Assembly: GCF_004118325.1 (NCBI RefSeq)
Contig: NZ_RDFA01000001.1
Coordinates: 698,838 to 762,837 of the forward strand
DNA from: Halorientalis pallida
GTDB lineage: Archaea > Halobacteriota > Halobacteria > Halobacteriales > Haloarculaceae
Direction: 5' to 3'
DNA: 64,000 bases
In this document: positions 33,040 to 41,402 of the stretch, in pieces
Numbering within the stretch: the stretch's first letter is position 1
Layout of the letters: each line of letters opens with the position of its first letter
Program-made: the position numbers and the translations under genes
Notes under the pieces: model-generated
What the model was told of the DNA's origin: nothing
The model's database searches: none
The model's input: only the letters and a program-made list of their open reading frames with translations

Positions 33040-33974
33040 TCGTCCTCACCCTCCTCGGAGTCGGCGTCTTCCATCTCGTCCATCAGCTCCTCCGCTTCGG
33101 CCTCGGTCTCCTCGTCGACTTCCGACTCGATGGCGTCGTCGAGTTCGTCGATGTCGACGTCGTCGGGTTCCTCGTCGGGAACCTCGACGTCTTCTTCGAC
33201 GACCTCTTCCTCGACGTCCTCGACGACTTCCTCTTCGGCCGTTTCGGCCTCGTCGGCCTCCGGCGGCGCGCCCATCGCGGGCTCCTCGTCGCCGGCTTCG
33301 GGTTCGCCTTCCGGCTCGCCTTCCAGCAGTTCCTCGACGCTCTCGCCCTCGACGTCTTCGACGTAGTCCTCGACGTCCGCGTCCTCGTAGATGCGGAAGT
33401 CGTCGGGGAGCTGGGCGTTCGGCGGGATGATCTTGACGTCCACGCCGATCGTGCCGAGCTTCATGACCGCGACGCCCTGGCCGTGGTCGACGATCTCCTC
33501 CGCGGGTTCACCGTTGTGCTTGATGTAGCCACGGTTGAACTTCTCCACGCGCGAGCGTGCGCCCGTGACTTTGCCCGAGAGGACGATCTCGGCCCCGAGT
33601 GCGCCGGCTTCCATGATCCGGTCGATCGTGGTGTGACCGGCCTTCCGGAAGTACCAGCCGCGTTCGAGGGCGTTCGCCAGTCGGTCGGCGACGATCCGGG
33701 CGTTCAGGTCCGGCTCCTCGACCTCCTGGACGTCGATCTGAGGGTCTTCGAGGTCGAACCGATCTTCGAGTTCGGTCGTGACCTTCCGGATGTTCTTCCC
33801 GCCCTTGCCGATGACCATGCCGGGCTTTTCGGCCTTGAGGACGATCTGTGTCCCCATCGGCGTCTTGGCGACGTCCATGCCGCCGTAGCCCGCACGGCCC
33901 AGCTCGTCGGCGAAGAACTCGTCGATCTGGGTCCGCTGGAGGCCGTCCTCGATGAACTGGTGTTCGTCAGCCAT
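33036..33974 (-). CDS. rps3: 30S ribosomal protein uS3 with long acidic tail
   Basis: 312 residues. The KH domain contains KPGMVIGKGGKNIRKVTTEL, and the C-terminal domain has GAEIVLSGKVTGARSRV and GTIGVDVKIIPPNA. From about residue 210 the chain is almost entirely Glu/Asp/Ala, an extension typical of halophilic uS3. The ATG at 33974 is chosen over an extension into rpl22; it shares one base with the rpl22 stop. Confidence 0.95.
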   Translation of the reverse strand: MADEHQFIEDGLQRTQIDEFFADELGRAGYGGMDVAKTPMGTQIVLKAEKPGMVIGKGGKNIRKVTTELEDRFDLEDPQIDVQEVEEPDLNARIVADRLANALERGWYFRKAGHTTIDRIMEAGALGAEIVLSGKVTGARSRVEKFNRGYIKHNGEPAEEIVDHGQGVAVMKLGTIGVDVKIIPPNAQLPDDFRIYEDADVEDYVEDVEGESVEELLEGEPEGEPEAGDEEPAMGAPPEADEAETAEEEVVEDVEEEVVEEDVEVPDEEPDDVDIDELDDAIESEVDEETEAEAEELMDEMEDADSEEGEDE

Positions 33975-34435
33975 CAGTTCTCGACCTCCTGGAGGATCAG
34001 TTCGACGTCGACTTCGGGGGAGTTCCACTCCGTGGCCCGCCCCATCGCGCGGGGCTTGCGGCCGCGGGTCTCACCGACCTTGTGGGCGGCGACGTGGATG
34101 ATCTCCATGTTCTCACCGTCGAATCCCTGGTGGTCGGCGTTGCCGACCGCGTTCTCGATCAGGTCGAGGAAGGCCTCGCTGGCCTTCTCCGGGAACCGAC
34201 CGGCGTCCCAGCCGTCGATGTCGTTGCGATGACCGACGCCCGAGTTGTGGGACTTGAAGGGCACCGACTGCTCTTCGTTGACGACCGCGTCGAGGTACTC
34301 CGTCGCCTCGCCGGCGGTCATCCCCTTGATCTCTCGGGCGATGGCCTTGCTGTGCTTGTGGCTCATCTGCCGTTCCCGAAGCATCGCTTTCGCCGTCGTG
34401 TCCGGGTCCGGGTCGATTGAGTAGCTGATTCCCAT
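33974..34435 (-). CDS. rpl22: 50S ribosomal protein uL22
   Basis: 153 residues, lines the exit tunnel with its extended loop (GFDGENMEIIHVAAHKVG then RGRKPRAMGRA). Three bp separate it from the rps19 stop. Confidence 0.95.
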   Translation of the reverse strand: MGISYSIDPDPDTTAKAMLRERQMSHKHSKAIAREIKGMTAGEATEYLDAVVNEEQSVPFKSHNSGVGHRNDIDGWDAGRFPEKASEAFLDLIENAVGNADHQGFDGENMEIIHVAAHKVGETRGRKPRAMGRATEWNSPEVDVELILQEVEN

Positions 34436-34438
34436 GTG

Positions 34439-34861
34439 TTACTTGAGTGGCACGAACTTGGAAGACCGGGTCGCTCCGATCCCGGCCTGTCCGTGCTCGA
34501 CGGATGTCCGTGTGAGCTGGAACTCGCCGAGGTAGTGGCCCAGCATCTCCGGCTCTACCTTGACGCGCTCGAAGCTCTGTCCGTTGTGGACGGCAAAGGT
34601 CAGGTCGACCATCTCCGGCAGGATCGGCATGTCGCGCAGATGCGTCCGGATCGGGTCGTTGGCGGTCTCCTCCTCGCCGGCCTCGCGGGCCGCCTCGAGC
34701 AGCTGTTCTTTCTCGTAGGACAGGCCGCGCTCGATACTTCGCCGCTGGCGTGCGGGGAGCAGTTCCGCGACCTCGTCTACGTCCATGTCCTGCAACTCCT
34801 CGAGACTGTGACCACGGTAGGAGAACTCTCCCTCGTGGCCGATCTGGTATTCCGAACTCAT
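34439..34861 (-). CDS. rps19: 30S ribosomal protein uS19
   Basis: 140 residues, archaeal long form. The N-terminal helical extension ([20 protein letters not shown]) precedes the conserved core with [20 protein letters not shown] and [15 protein letters not shown]. Overlaps rpl2 by 4 bp. Confidence 0.95.
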   Translation of the reverse strand: MSSEYQIGHEGEFSYRGHSLEELQDMDVDEVAELLPARQRRSIERGLSYEKEQLLEAAREAGEEETANDPIRTHLRDMPILPEMVDLTFAVHNGQSFERVKVEPEMLGHYLGEFQLTRTSVEHGQAGIGATRSSKFVPLK

Positions 34862-35589
34862 TCGTTACCACCCTTGCCGCCACGGCCGGTCTTCCGGGAA
34901 CTGATGTCCCCGACTTTCCGGCCCGGCGGTGCGTTCCGCGAGATGGACTTGGGCTTGCCGGGGTGCTGGCGGCCGCCACCACCGAACGGGTGGTCGACGG
35001 CGTTCATCGCCACACCACGAACGTTGGGCCACTTCGTCCCGCGGGCTTTCATCTTGTGGTACTTGTTACCGGCCTTGACGTGGGGCTTCTCGGTCCGACC
35101 GCCACCGGCGACGACCCCGATGGTCGCCCGGCAGTCTGGATCGAGCCGCTTGATCTCGCCGCTGGGCAGTTTCACGACCGCCACGTTGCGGTCGTGGGTC
35201 AGCAGCTGGGCGGAGACGCCCGACGCACGAGCGAACTTCCCACCGTCGCCGGGGTTGGCCTCGACGTTACAGACCGGGACCCCTTCCGGGATCTCGGCCA
35301 GGGGCATCGTGTTGCCCGGCTCGATGGCCGCGGAGATACCGACCTGGATCTGATCGCCCAGGCCGACACCTTCCGGCGCGAGCACGAGGCGCTGGTCGCC
35401 GTCCTCGAACTCGACGGCCGCGACGGGTGCGCTGCGGGCCGGGTCGTGTTCGATGTCGACGACCGTCCCCGAGACGACGTCGGCGTCTTCGACCGTTCGG
35501 TGCGACAGGTCCGCCTTGTAGCGGTGCGACGGGGCCCGGAACGTCGGACCACCGCGACCGCGTCGTTGTCCCTGAATACGTCGTCCCAT
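34858..35589 (-). CDS. rpl2: 50S ribosomal protein uL2
   Basis: 243 residues. The SH3-like and OB domains are followed by the conserved C-terminal loop with [18 protein letters not shown], which contains the His essential for peptidyl transfer assembly. Two bp follow the rpl23 stop. Confidence 0.95.
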   Translation of the reverse strand: MGRRIQGQRRGRGGPTFRAPSHRYKADLSHRTVEDADVVSGTVVDIEHDPARSAPVAAVEFEDGDQRLVLAPEGVGLGDQIQVGISAAIEPGNTMPLAEIPEGVPVCNVEANPGDGGKFARASGVSAQLLTHDRNVAVVKLPSGEIKRLDPDCRATIGVVAGGGRTEKPHVKAGNKYHKMKARGTKWPNVRGVAMNAVDHPFGGGGRQHPGKPKSISRNAPPGRKVGDISSRKTGRGGKGGNE

Positions 35590-35591
35590 GG

Positions 35592-35846
35592 TCAGAACAC
35601 CCCGATCCGGGAGGCGATCTCTTCGGCGTCGTCCTCCTCGGAGAGTGTCACCGTCGCCTTCTTGTCACCCTTCATCGTGACCATCGTGTTCACGTCGACG
35701 ACGGAGACGTCGAACTGCTCCTCGATTGCGGTGGCGATCTCGCCTTTGCCCGCGCCGGCGTCGACGACGAACTGGAGCTTGTTCTCGAAGTCCATCTTGT
35801 TCATCGCCTTCTCCGTGACGTGGGGGTAGCGGATGACCGAACTCAT
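35592..35846 (-). CDS. rpl23: 50S ribosomal protein uL23
   Basis: 84 residues, full length for archaea, docking site of SRP at the tunnel exit. SSVIRYPHVTEKAMNKMD and QFDVSVVDVNTMVTMKGDKK are conserved segments. Start overlaps rpl4 (ATGA). Confidence 0.95.
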   Translation of the reverse strand: MSSVIRYPHVTEKAMNKMDFENKLQFVVDAGAGKGEIATAIEEQFDVSVVDVNTMVTMKGDKKATVTLSEEDDAEEIASRIGVF

Positions 35847-36586
35847 CGCTCGGCCACCTCCTCGAGGGCGCTCTCGGTCCAGACGGTGAGTCGACCGGGC
35901 TGGCCGCCGGGCGCGAGGTCTTCCGCGTTGACCTCCCGACCGGTCGTCACGTCCGCGCCCGCGAGGTTGCGGGCGGCACGCGAGGGCTCCTCGCTGGTCA
36001 CGAAGAGGATCGAGGACGGCCGACGGTACTTCCGGCCACGGGTCTTCCCCTGACCGGCCTTGATCTTCGTGTCGTCGGCGCGCTCGATGTCGTCCGCGAG
36101 ACCGAGTGCCGCCAGCACGTCGACGACTTCCTGGGTCTTCTGGAGGTCCTCGAAGTCGTCGGAGACGACCACGGGGAGTTCGACGTCGTCGTCGAACTCG
36201 TGGCCGCGCTCGCTGACGACCTCGGCGTCGGTCGTGGCCGCGACGGCCGACCGGACGGCGAGTTTGCGCTCCTTGTCGTTGATGTCTTGCGTGCGGTCCT
36301 TCTCGGACTTCGGCGGGTGAGCCCGACGGCCACCGACGGCCTGGGGGACGCGACGAGCCTTGCCACCCTCACGGGGGACGTGGGCCATGCCGCGGCCGGA
36401 GCCGAAGGACTCGGCCGGCGTTCGCAGGCCGGCGTACTCGTCGCTGCCGTAGTCCTGTTTCCGGTTTGCCTGTGCGGCCAGCACCGCCGACCGGATGAGG
36501 TCCGGTCGGAGCTGCGTGTCGAAGACCTCGGGGAGTTCGGCTTCCCCGTCTTCGTCGCCGTCCAGGGTGTGTACTGTCGCGTTCAT
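35843..36586 (-). CDS. rpl4: 50S ribosomal protein uL4
   Basis: 247 residues with the tunnel-reaching loop (FGSGRGMAHVPREGGKARRV region at about 60-80) and a C-terminal globular domain (RKYRRPSSILFVTSEEPSRA). Overlaps rpl3 by 4 bp. Confidence 0.95.
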   Translation of the reverse strand: MNATVHTLDGDEDGEAELPEVFDTQLRPDLIRSAVLAAQANRKQDYGSDEYAGLRTPAESFGSGRGMAHVPREGGKARRVPQAVGGRRAHPPKSEKDRTQDINDKERKLAVRSAVAATTDAEVVSERGHEFDDDVELPVVVSDDFEDLQKTQEVVDVLAALGLADDIERADDTKIKAGQGKTRGRKYRRPSSILFVTSEEPSRAARNLAGADVTTGREVNAEDLAPGGQPGRLTVWTESALEEVAER

Positions 36587-37599
36587 CCTTGGTTACTCTC
36601 CTGAGACACGTAGCGCACCTCGGGGTCGAGACGCGGCTGGTCGTTCGGTCGAACCGCCGGGCGGAAGCGCAGGAGGCGCTTGTCCGGCCCCGGCAGCGAC
36701 CCCTTCACCAGCGCGTACGACCCGTCGACCTCGCCGTAGTTGACGAAGCCGCCGTCGACGGAGGGCTCGTCGCCCTCGCCCACGTCGATGAGGCGCTTGT
36801 TCAGCTCGGTCCGCTGGTGGTAGCCCATCTGCCCCTGCTGGGGGACGGTCGAGCGCACACGCGAGGGGTTCCACGGGCCGAGGTTACCGATCCGGCGCCG
36901 CCAGCCCTGGCGTTTGTGCTTGCCCTTCCGCTTCTGGACCCCCCAGCGCTTGACGGGACCCTGCGTCCCTTTGCCTTTCGTGACGCCGGAGACGTCCATG
37001 TACTCGCCGGCGCGGAACACGTCGTTCATGGCGTGTTCGCCGCCGTCGTCGAGCAGATCGAGGGCGAACTCGACGCGGTCGTCGAGCGAACCGCCCCCGA
37101 CGCGAGTCTCCATCACGTCGGGCTTTTTCTTGGGGACGCTGGGAACGGCGTCGGGGACCGAGTGCGTGATGACACGCACGTCCGCGAGGTCACCGTTCTC
37201 CAGCGCAGTCTGTACCTCTTCGCGCGCGCCCTCGGCGTCGTGCTCGTCGGGCAGGTCGAGGGTCCGGTCGAGTTCGGGGTGGAACTCGTCGGTCCAGACC
37301 TCCGTGAGCGGTCGCTTGCCGTAGGGCGTGTCTTCGTAGGCTCGCACGGCGACGGCGCGCATCGGCGGCGTCTCGACGACGGTAACGGGCACCGTCTCCT
37401 CCATCCCCTCCCGCGGGGAGTCGGGCTCGTCGTTGATCATCACGACGTGTGTCATGCCGGCTTTGTATCCGGCGAAGCCCTGGAGGCCCGGCTGTCCCTC
37501 GTCGTCCGGCCAGGTGTTGAAGCGCGGCACTTCACTGACCGACCGCTTCCGCGGGCCAAAGCCCAGCGAGCCTTTGCGTGGTCTGCTTGGTTGTGGCAT
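36583..37599 (-). CDS. rpl3: 50S ribosomal protein uL3
   Basis: 338 residues. The N-terminal basic extension PQPSRPRKGSLGFGPRKRS reaches the core, and KGTQGPVKRWGVQKRKGKHK belongs to the peptidyl-transferase-centre loop. It is the first ribosomal protein gene of the operon, 7 bp after the SPOUT-like gene. Confidence 0.95.
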   Translation of the reverse strand: MPQPSRPRKGSLGFGPRKRSVSEVPRFNTWPDDEGQPGLQGFAGYKAGMTHVVMINDEPDSPREGMEETVPVTVVETPPMRAVAVRAYEDTPYGKRPLTEVWTDEFHPELDRTLDLPDEHDAEGAREEVQTALENGDLADVRVITHSVPDAVPSVPKKKPDVMETRVGGGSLDDRVEFALDLLDDGGEHAMNDVFRAGEYMDVSGVTKGKGTQGPVKRWGVQKRKGKHKRQGWRRRIGNLGPWNPSRVRSTVPQQGQMGYHQRTELNKRLIDVGEGDEPSVDGGFVNYGEVDGSYALVKGSLPGPDKRLLRFRPAVRPNDQPRLDPEVRYVSQESNQG

Positions 37600-37606
37600 T
37601 CGTTGG

Positions 37607-38482
37607 TCACTCCGTGAGTGAGAGGCAGGCGAGCACGGCGAACATCGCTTCTTCCGTTCGCACGACCTCGCTGCCCTGATTCGGAACCGCGTTCAACCAG
37701 AGGTCGAACCGGGACCCATCCGGTTCGTCCGCGGGTAGATCCGTCCGTTCTCGCTCGGACTCTTCGCCGCCCTCGTCGCCGCCCGGTGGGGCGACACCGA
37801 GTATCTCCGGCAGGCCGCGCTCGGGCGATCCGAACGCGACCGTCATCCCTCGCGAACCCGTGTCGGCGACGATGTCGCCGAGACGGTCGACACTCAGCTG
37901 TTCGCCGTGCCGTGATGTGGCGAGGCGTACGCCGGCGTCGTCACGCGAGAGTTCCGTCGAGAGGTCCGACGCCGCGACGACGAATCCCGGCGGGGACTCG
38001 TCGACGAACTTGGCGCGGACCGGCCGTCGCGAAGAGACCCTGATGGATACGCGCTCCCCCTCCACCAGCCCACCGTCGGGCTCGGGGAGGGAGATCGGGT
38101 GTTGCAGTCCGCAATTGACCCGAACGCGTCCGTCAGATCCGACCTCGGTCACGATTCCCTGTCTTAACGACCCCGAATCGTCCGATCCGGAGCCGGTCCG
38201 TGAGGCGACGCGGAGCGGCGGCAGGACGCCCGCGTACTCCAGTTCGTCCCGCTTACCCCACGCCTCCTTTCGGAGGTATGGCGGCGTCGCGGCGTACCGC
38301 AGCACGGTTTCGACGAACCCGCCACCCCACCTGCCTTCCGCCCCGGAATCGGGGAAGACGACCAGGCGGTCGACCCGGAACACCGCCGCCGCGCGGGCGA
38401 CGTAACCGAGTTTGCGAGTTGCCTCGCGTTTGTCCTCGGCTTCCCGGGTCAGCGATGACGGCACGAGTACGCTGACTGTCAT
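37607..38482 (-). CDS. Putative SPOUT-family RNA methyltransferase (COG2106/DUF171-like)
   Basis: 291 residues. The N-terminal half (VSVLVPSSLTREAEDKREAT, VFRVDRLVVFPD) and the C-terminal NAVPNQGSEVVRTEEAMFAVLACLSL match the archaeal SPOUT-like family that heads the L3 operon in many archaea; the last segment would form the S-adenosylmethionine-binding knot. A central OB-like insert (about 110-175) fits the family. The ATG at 38482 is preferred; the frame is open far upstream past the promoter. Its RNA target is unknown, but the position suggests rRNA. Confidence 0.82.
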   Translation of the reverse strand: MTVSVLVPSSLTREAEDKREATRKLGYVARAAAVFRVDRLVVFPDSGAEGRWGGGFVETVLRYAATPPYLRKEAWGKRDELEYAGVLPPLRVASRTGSGSDDSGSLRQGIVTEVGSDGRVRVNCGLQHPISLPEPDGGLVEGERVSIRVSSRRPVRAKFVDESPPGFVVAASDLSTELSRDDAGVRLATSRHGEQLSVDRLGDIVADTGSRGMTVAFGSPERGLPEILGVAPPGGDEGGEESERERTDLPADEPDGSRFDLWLNAVPNQGSEVVRTEEAMFAVLACLSLTE

Positions 38483-38540
38483 GCCGTGACGCTTCCACGC
38501 CACGCCACTAGACTGTGCCGAATCTACTCTACTGCCAGGG

Positions 38541-38546
38541 TATAAA
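38541..38546 (-). promoter_or_regulatory. TATA box of the SPOUT/ribosomal operon
   Basis: On the minus strand this reads TTTATA in the context CCTTTATACCC, 59-64 bp before the ATG at 38482, predicting a leader of roughly 30 nt. It is the only good promoter I see ahead of the 14.5-kb unit ending in secY. Confidence 0.65.
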
Positions 38547-38678
38547 GGACCCGCTTCACCTGCGCGTTGCGAGGCGTTCACACGGGTCAGGACGCCGACA
38601 TGGCGGGAACGCCGGTCCGCGGCCGACACCCGCGCGCGACCACTGTTATGCCCAGGGACGTGGAACCCCAGGTGTCCC

Positions 38679-39044
38679 ATGATCGGACGCACCCGGTGGG
38701 CGATCCCAGAGGGGTACATTCCCGAGACCAGCCACGGTCCGCCCGAGATGGACAGCCACGAGACCGTCTGCATGCTGAACGCGACCGATACCGCCGCCCA
38801 CGTCGGGGTGAGGGTGTACTTCGAGGACCGCGAACCCGTGGGCCCCTACGAGGTCACCGTGCCCGCGGAACGCACCAGCCACGTCCAGTTCAACGAGTTC
38901 GAAGACCCCGAGATTCCGCGGGGCGTGGCCTTCGCAAGCGTGATCGAGGCCGATCGACCCGTCGTCTGCCAGCACACCCGGCTCGACTCCCGGCAGGCCG
39001 AGAACGCGCTGTTGTCGACGGTCGCATATCCGGGCGACTCGTAG
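38679..39044 (+). CDS. ASRT-family protein (Anabaena sensory rhodopsin transducer-like)
   Basis: 121 residues, full length for the family. The family-typical segments are present in order: WAIPEGYIP, HGPPEMDSHETVCMLNATD, VYFEDREPVGPYEVTVPAER, and VVCQHTRLDSRQAENALLST. In Anabaena the homologue is a soluble tetrameric beta-sandwich that interacts with sensory rhodopsin; family members in organisms without that rhodopsin are thought to bind small ligands or DNA. No rhodopsin gene is visible in this window. A TATA-like GTTATG lies about 30 bp before the ATG. Confidence 0.85.
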   Translation: MIGRTRWAIPEGYIPETSHGPPEMDSHETVCMLNATDTAAHVGVRVYFEDREPVGPYEVTVPAERTSHVQFNEFEDPEIPRGVAFASVIEADRPVVCQHTRLDSRQAENALLSTVAYPGDS

Positions 39045-39100
39045 TCGGCGTACGGGAGAGACTGGCACGCCGCCCGGCGGTTTTCCGCCCGATTCGGAAG

Positions 39101-39108
39101 CCTTATAC
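39101..39108 (+). promoter_or_regulatory. TATA box of tRNA-Gly
   Basis: CCTTATAC about 38-45 bp before the mature tRNA 5' end, allowing a short 5' leader to be removed by RNase P. Confidence 0.55.
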
Positions 39109-39145
39109 CTCCCACCATGGTTACTGTGTGATGTAGCGAAGTAGC

Positions 39146-39216
39146 GCGCTGGTGGTGTAGTGGTATCACAGGACCCTGCCACGGTCCTAACCCGAGTTCA
39201 AATCTCGGCCAGCGCA
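39146..39216 (+). tRNA. tRNA-Gly(GCC)
   Basis: 71-nt cloverleaf: acceptor GCGCTGG pairs with CCAGCGC, discriminator A, anticodon stem GGACC/GGTCC with loop CTGCCAC giving anticodon GCC, T-loop TTCAAAT. CCA not encoded. Two partial copies of its 3' end lie downstream. Confidence 0.95.
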
Positions 39217-39251
39217 TTCCTGCGGCGAACTGATTCGTGAGCCGCAGGAAT
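39216..39251 (+). terminator. Long stem-loop abutting the tRNA-Gly 3' end
   Basis: ATTCCTGCGGC (39216-39226) pairs perfectly with GCCGCAGGAAT (39241-39251), an 11-bp stem with a 14-nt loop that begins at the tRNA discriminator base. It could mark the 3' processing point or terminate transcription. Confidence 0.5.
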
Positions 39252-39316
39252 CGCACCGAATTTGAAGTAGACCAGACGCAGCGTCCGAGCGAGGCGAGGA
39301 CGATCGGCTGGGCGTG

Positions 39317-39337
39317 GTTCAAATCTCGGCCAGCACA
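39317..39337 (+). repeat. tRNA-Gly 3'-end fragment, copy 2
   Basis: Matches the tRNA segment 39196-39216 at 20 of 21 positions (G to A at 39335). Lies 121 bp downstream of the tRNA copy. No other part of a tRNA precedes it, so it is a fragment and probably an old attachment-site remnant. Confidence 0.8.
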
Positions 39338-39420
39338 AATCCGTGAGCGACAAAATCGCCCCGAGATTCGAGCAGGGAACGAGAAGTGAGCGAGTGCAGT
39401 GAGCGAACGGGAGTGACTGC

Positions 39421-39441
39421 GTTCAAATCTCGGCCAGCGCA
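39421..39441 (+). repeat. tRNA-Gly 3'-end fragment, copy 3
   Basis: Identical to the tRNA segment 39196-39216 over 21 bp, 104 bp after copy 2. The spacer before it contains CCGAGATTCGA (39361-39371), which resembles a tRNA T-arm on the opposite strand. Confidence 0.8.
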
Positions 39442-39478
39442 TTTCCCGCTCGCTCCGGGTGCTGCAGGATTGTAATCT

Positions 39479-39691
39479 TCAGTCACCGTCGTGCGTCTGG
39501 TGGAGGCCGAACGTGTACTCCAGTCCGAACAGAACGAGGGCCATCGTGAGCGCACGGAGCAAGAAGCGTTCGGCAAACAACAGCAGACCGACGCCGAGGA
39601 CACCGAGACCCCTCGAGACAGCCAGGAGGACAGCACACCGTTCTTGAGAGAGTCCCCGTATCCACTCATCGAGGGAGTCGTAGAGATTTTT
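39479..39691 (-). CDS. Small two-helix membrane protein without a clear start codon
   Basis: The frame reads KNLYDSLDEWIRGLSQERC, then two hydrophobic stretches (AVLLAVSRGLGVLGVGLLLF and LTMALVLFGLEYTFGL) and a short polar end, which looks like a genuine small membrane protein. No ATG, GTG or TTG precedes this part in frame for at least 30 codons; an ATG at 39669 opens a different phase. Either a frameshift broke the 5' end or the gene is a remnant next to the tRNA-Gly fragment array. Coordinates mark the convincing part only. Confidence 0.4.
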   Translation of the reverse strand, partial: KNLYDSLDEWIRGLSQERCAVLLAVSRGLGVLGVGLLLFAERFLLRALTMALVLFGLEYTFGLHQTHDGD

Positions 39692-39792
39692 TATCGGATG
39701 TGTATTTCGAACGGAATATTCCGCCGGACAAAGAGGTACGGAAACGCGTGTGAGAAAGCGTGCTCGAACCGCACGCCGTGACCAGCGGGTGA

Positions 39793-40203
39793 CTACTGCT
39801 CGGGTTCGGACTCGTCGTGTTCGCGTTCGTCGGATTCGGTCTCGATCTGGACGGTGGTGCTCTCGGAGGGGGGTTCCTCGCCGTGGACGTCGCCGCGGTC
39901 GCGTCGGCCACCGTCCCCGATGTCGACGGGGATACGTTCCCGGAGGTCGCTGGCGATGGACTCGACGCGGTGGCGGACTGTGTCGATCTGGTCTTCGAAC
40001 TCCTCGGCACTCCGGGCGACGTGGTGGACGCGGTCGCGCGGGATCTGGTGCATCAGGTCGTTGCCGTCCTCGTCGGTACCCGCTTTGACCATCCAGTGGT
40101 CGCGCGCGTAGACGATTTCTTCGTTCTCGACGGTCTCGGTGACCGTCCCCGCCTCGGGGTCCTCGTACGTGATCGTGGCCTGGCCGAGTTCCAGTTCGTC
40201 CAT
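39793..40203 (-). CDS. Haloarchaeal protein of unknown function with acidic tail
   Basis: 136 residues from the ATG at 40203 (an upstream GTG/ATG adds five residues). The N-terminal 60 residues look like a small beta domain (LGQATITYEDPEAGTVTETV, VYARDHWMVK), a helical stretch follows, and the end from about 105 is disordered and acidic. No known activity. It stands alone between the tRNA-Gly region and the lipoprotein gene. Confidence 0.65.
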   Translation of the reverse strand: MDELELGQATITYEDPEAGTVTETVENEEIVYARDHWMVKAGTDEDGNDLMHQIPRDRVHHVARSAEEFEDQIDTVRHRVESIASDLRERIPVDIGDGGRRDRGDVHGEEPPSESTTVQIETESDEREHDESEPEQ

Positions 40204-40253
40204 GCGTTCCGGTACCACGTGTGGCCGTATAGCCGCTGTGTCAGTGGATCACT

Positions 40254-40772
40254 CTAACCGCTCCGACAGGTCACCGTGGCCGAATCCGAGCCGCTCGCGC
40301 CGACGACGATTCGGGCGTCGAGGGTCGCGCCTCGTTCACAACCGACCGCGCCGTAGTCGGTGACCCGTTCGGCCCCCCGTGGCCAGTAGGTGTAGACGAC
40401 GGTGGCGGGCCCGTCGACGGTGTAGCTCGCGCTCCTGCCACTCCCGGGGGCGAGCCGGTAGGCGGTGTGTTGGACGTCGGGGCCGAGAATCCGAAAGTCA
40501 GACACGTCGGCGAGCGCACCCGACGGGATCGCCGAGACGTTCGGGACGGTCAGCCGACGCGTCGAGCCGTTGCGGTAGGTGAGTTCGACGGCGTCGAAGT
40601 CGCCGGCGACGACGGCGATGCGGACTTCCTGGGTCGTCGCGTTCTCGTTGGTGACCGACACAGAGACGTTGGTGCCGTCGGTGGGTCGCTCCACGGGCGC
40701 GCTACACCCGGCCACGAGCACGGCGAGAACGAGGACGAGACCACAGACGAGCAGTGAACACGAGCGCGACAT
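40254..40772 (-). CDS. Lipoprotein of unknown function
   Basis: 172 residues. The N-terminus MSRSCSLLVCGLVLVLAVLVAGC is a Sec-type signal with lipobox Cys23; no twin-arginine is present, which is less common for haloarchaeal lipoproteins. The mature part has Ig-like strands (VSVSVTNENATTQEVRIAVV) and ends with two Cys (GAVGCERG, TVTCRSG) that could form a disulfide outside the cell. The start at 40772 is chosen because it begins the signal sequence. Confidence 0.75.
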   Translation of the reverse strand: MSRSCSLLVCGLVLVLAVLVAGCSAPVERPTDGTNVSVSVTNENATTQEVRIAVVAGDFDAVELTYRNGSTRRLTVPNVSAIPSGALADVSDFRILGPDVQHTAYRLAPGSGRSASYTVDGPATVVYTYWPRGAERVTDYGAVGCERGATLDARIVVGASGSDSATVTCRSG

Positions 40773-40934
40773 GCCGTCCGAAGCGCATCCGACGAACAAA
40801 AGCCCGCCGGCGCGAGTGGACGCCACCATCGTCGTCGGACTTTCGTTCCGAAGGTTTCGGTGCCGGTCGACTTTCGATACGCAACCACAACTGCAGTAAG
40901 TGCGGGTATCGTACCGTCGAGTACGCACCGAACG

Positions 40935-41315
40935 ATGACGCGACTCGCGAGGGTCGCACTCGCGGTCGGTGTCGCGCTGGCGCTCCTAGTGGCGACCGGC
41001 GGGATCGCGGCGGGTCACACCGGCGACGACGGGATGCACCACCACGACGGATGGATGGGCGCTCACGGCGGCGGGATGTGGGGCGGTCTGGGCTGGGTCT
41101 GGATGCTCGGCGGCCTGGTCGCCGTGGTGGCCGTGCCCGCGGTCGTGCTGTACGCCCTGACGACGCGGGGTGGCGGGAGCGAGGGCGACGAGGCGCTCGC
41201 GATCCTGCGCCAGCGCTACGCCGCGGGCGAGATCGACGAGGAGGAGTTCGAGCGGCGCGAGGGCGACCTGAGGGAGACCTCGGCCTGGGCGAGCGGGGAG
41301 CGAAGCGACCCGTGA
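40935..41315 (+). CDS. SHOCT-domain membrane protein
   Basis: 126 residues. A cleavable-looking signal (residues 1-27), a His/Met/Gly-rich stretch (DGMHHHDGWMGAHGGGMW), one membrane helix at about 53-75, and a C-terminal SHOCT motif (ALAILRQRYAAGEIDEEEFERRE). His/Met-rich sequences of this kind may bind copper or other metals, but this is inference. SHOCT modules are usually oligomerisation or scaffolding elements. Confidence 0.8.
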   Translation: MTRLARVALAVGVALALLVATGGIAAGHTGDDGMHHHDGWMGAHGGGMWGGLGWVWMLGGLVAVVAVPAVVLYALTTRGGGSEGDEALAILRQRYAAGEIDEEEFERREGDLRETSAWASGERSDP

Positions 41316-41402
41316 GCGGGCCGAAGGCCCACATCGCGGCTCACCGGCGGCGAGTGACCGGGGAAGGCAACGCAAATATGCCCGCCGGGCGGATCGGATG
41401 AC

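Noticed and set aside
39219-39478. Possible CRISPR-like repeats downstream of tRNA-Gly
   Set aside because: Only three copies including the tRNA itself, uneven spacing of 121 and 104 bp, and no cas genes. tRNA 3'-end remnants explain them.
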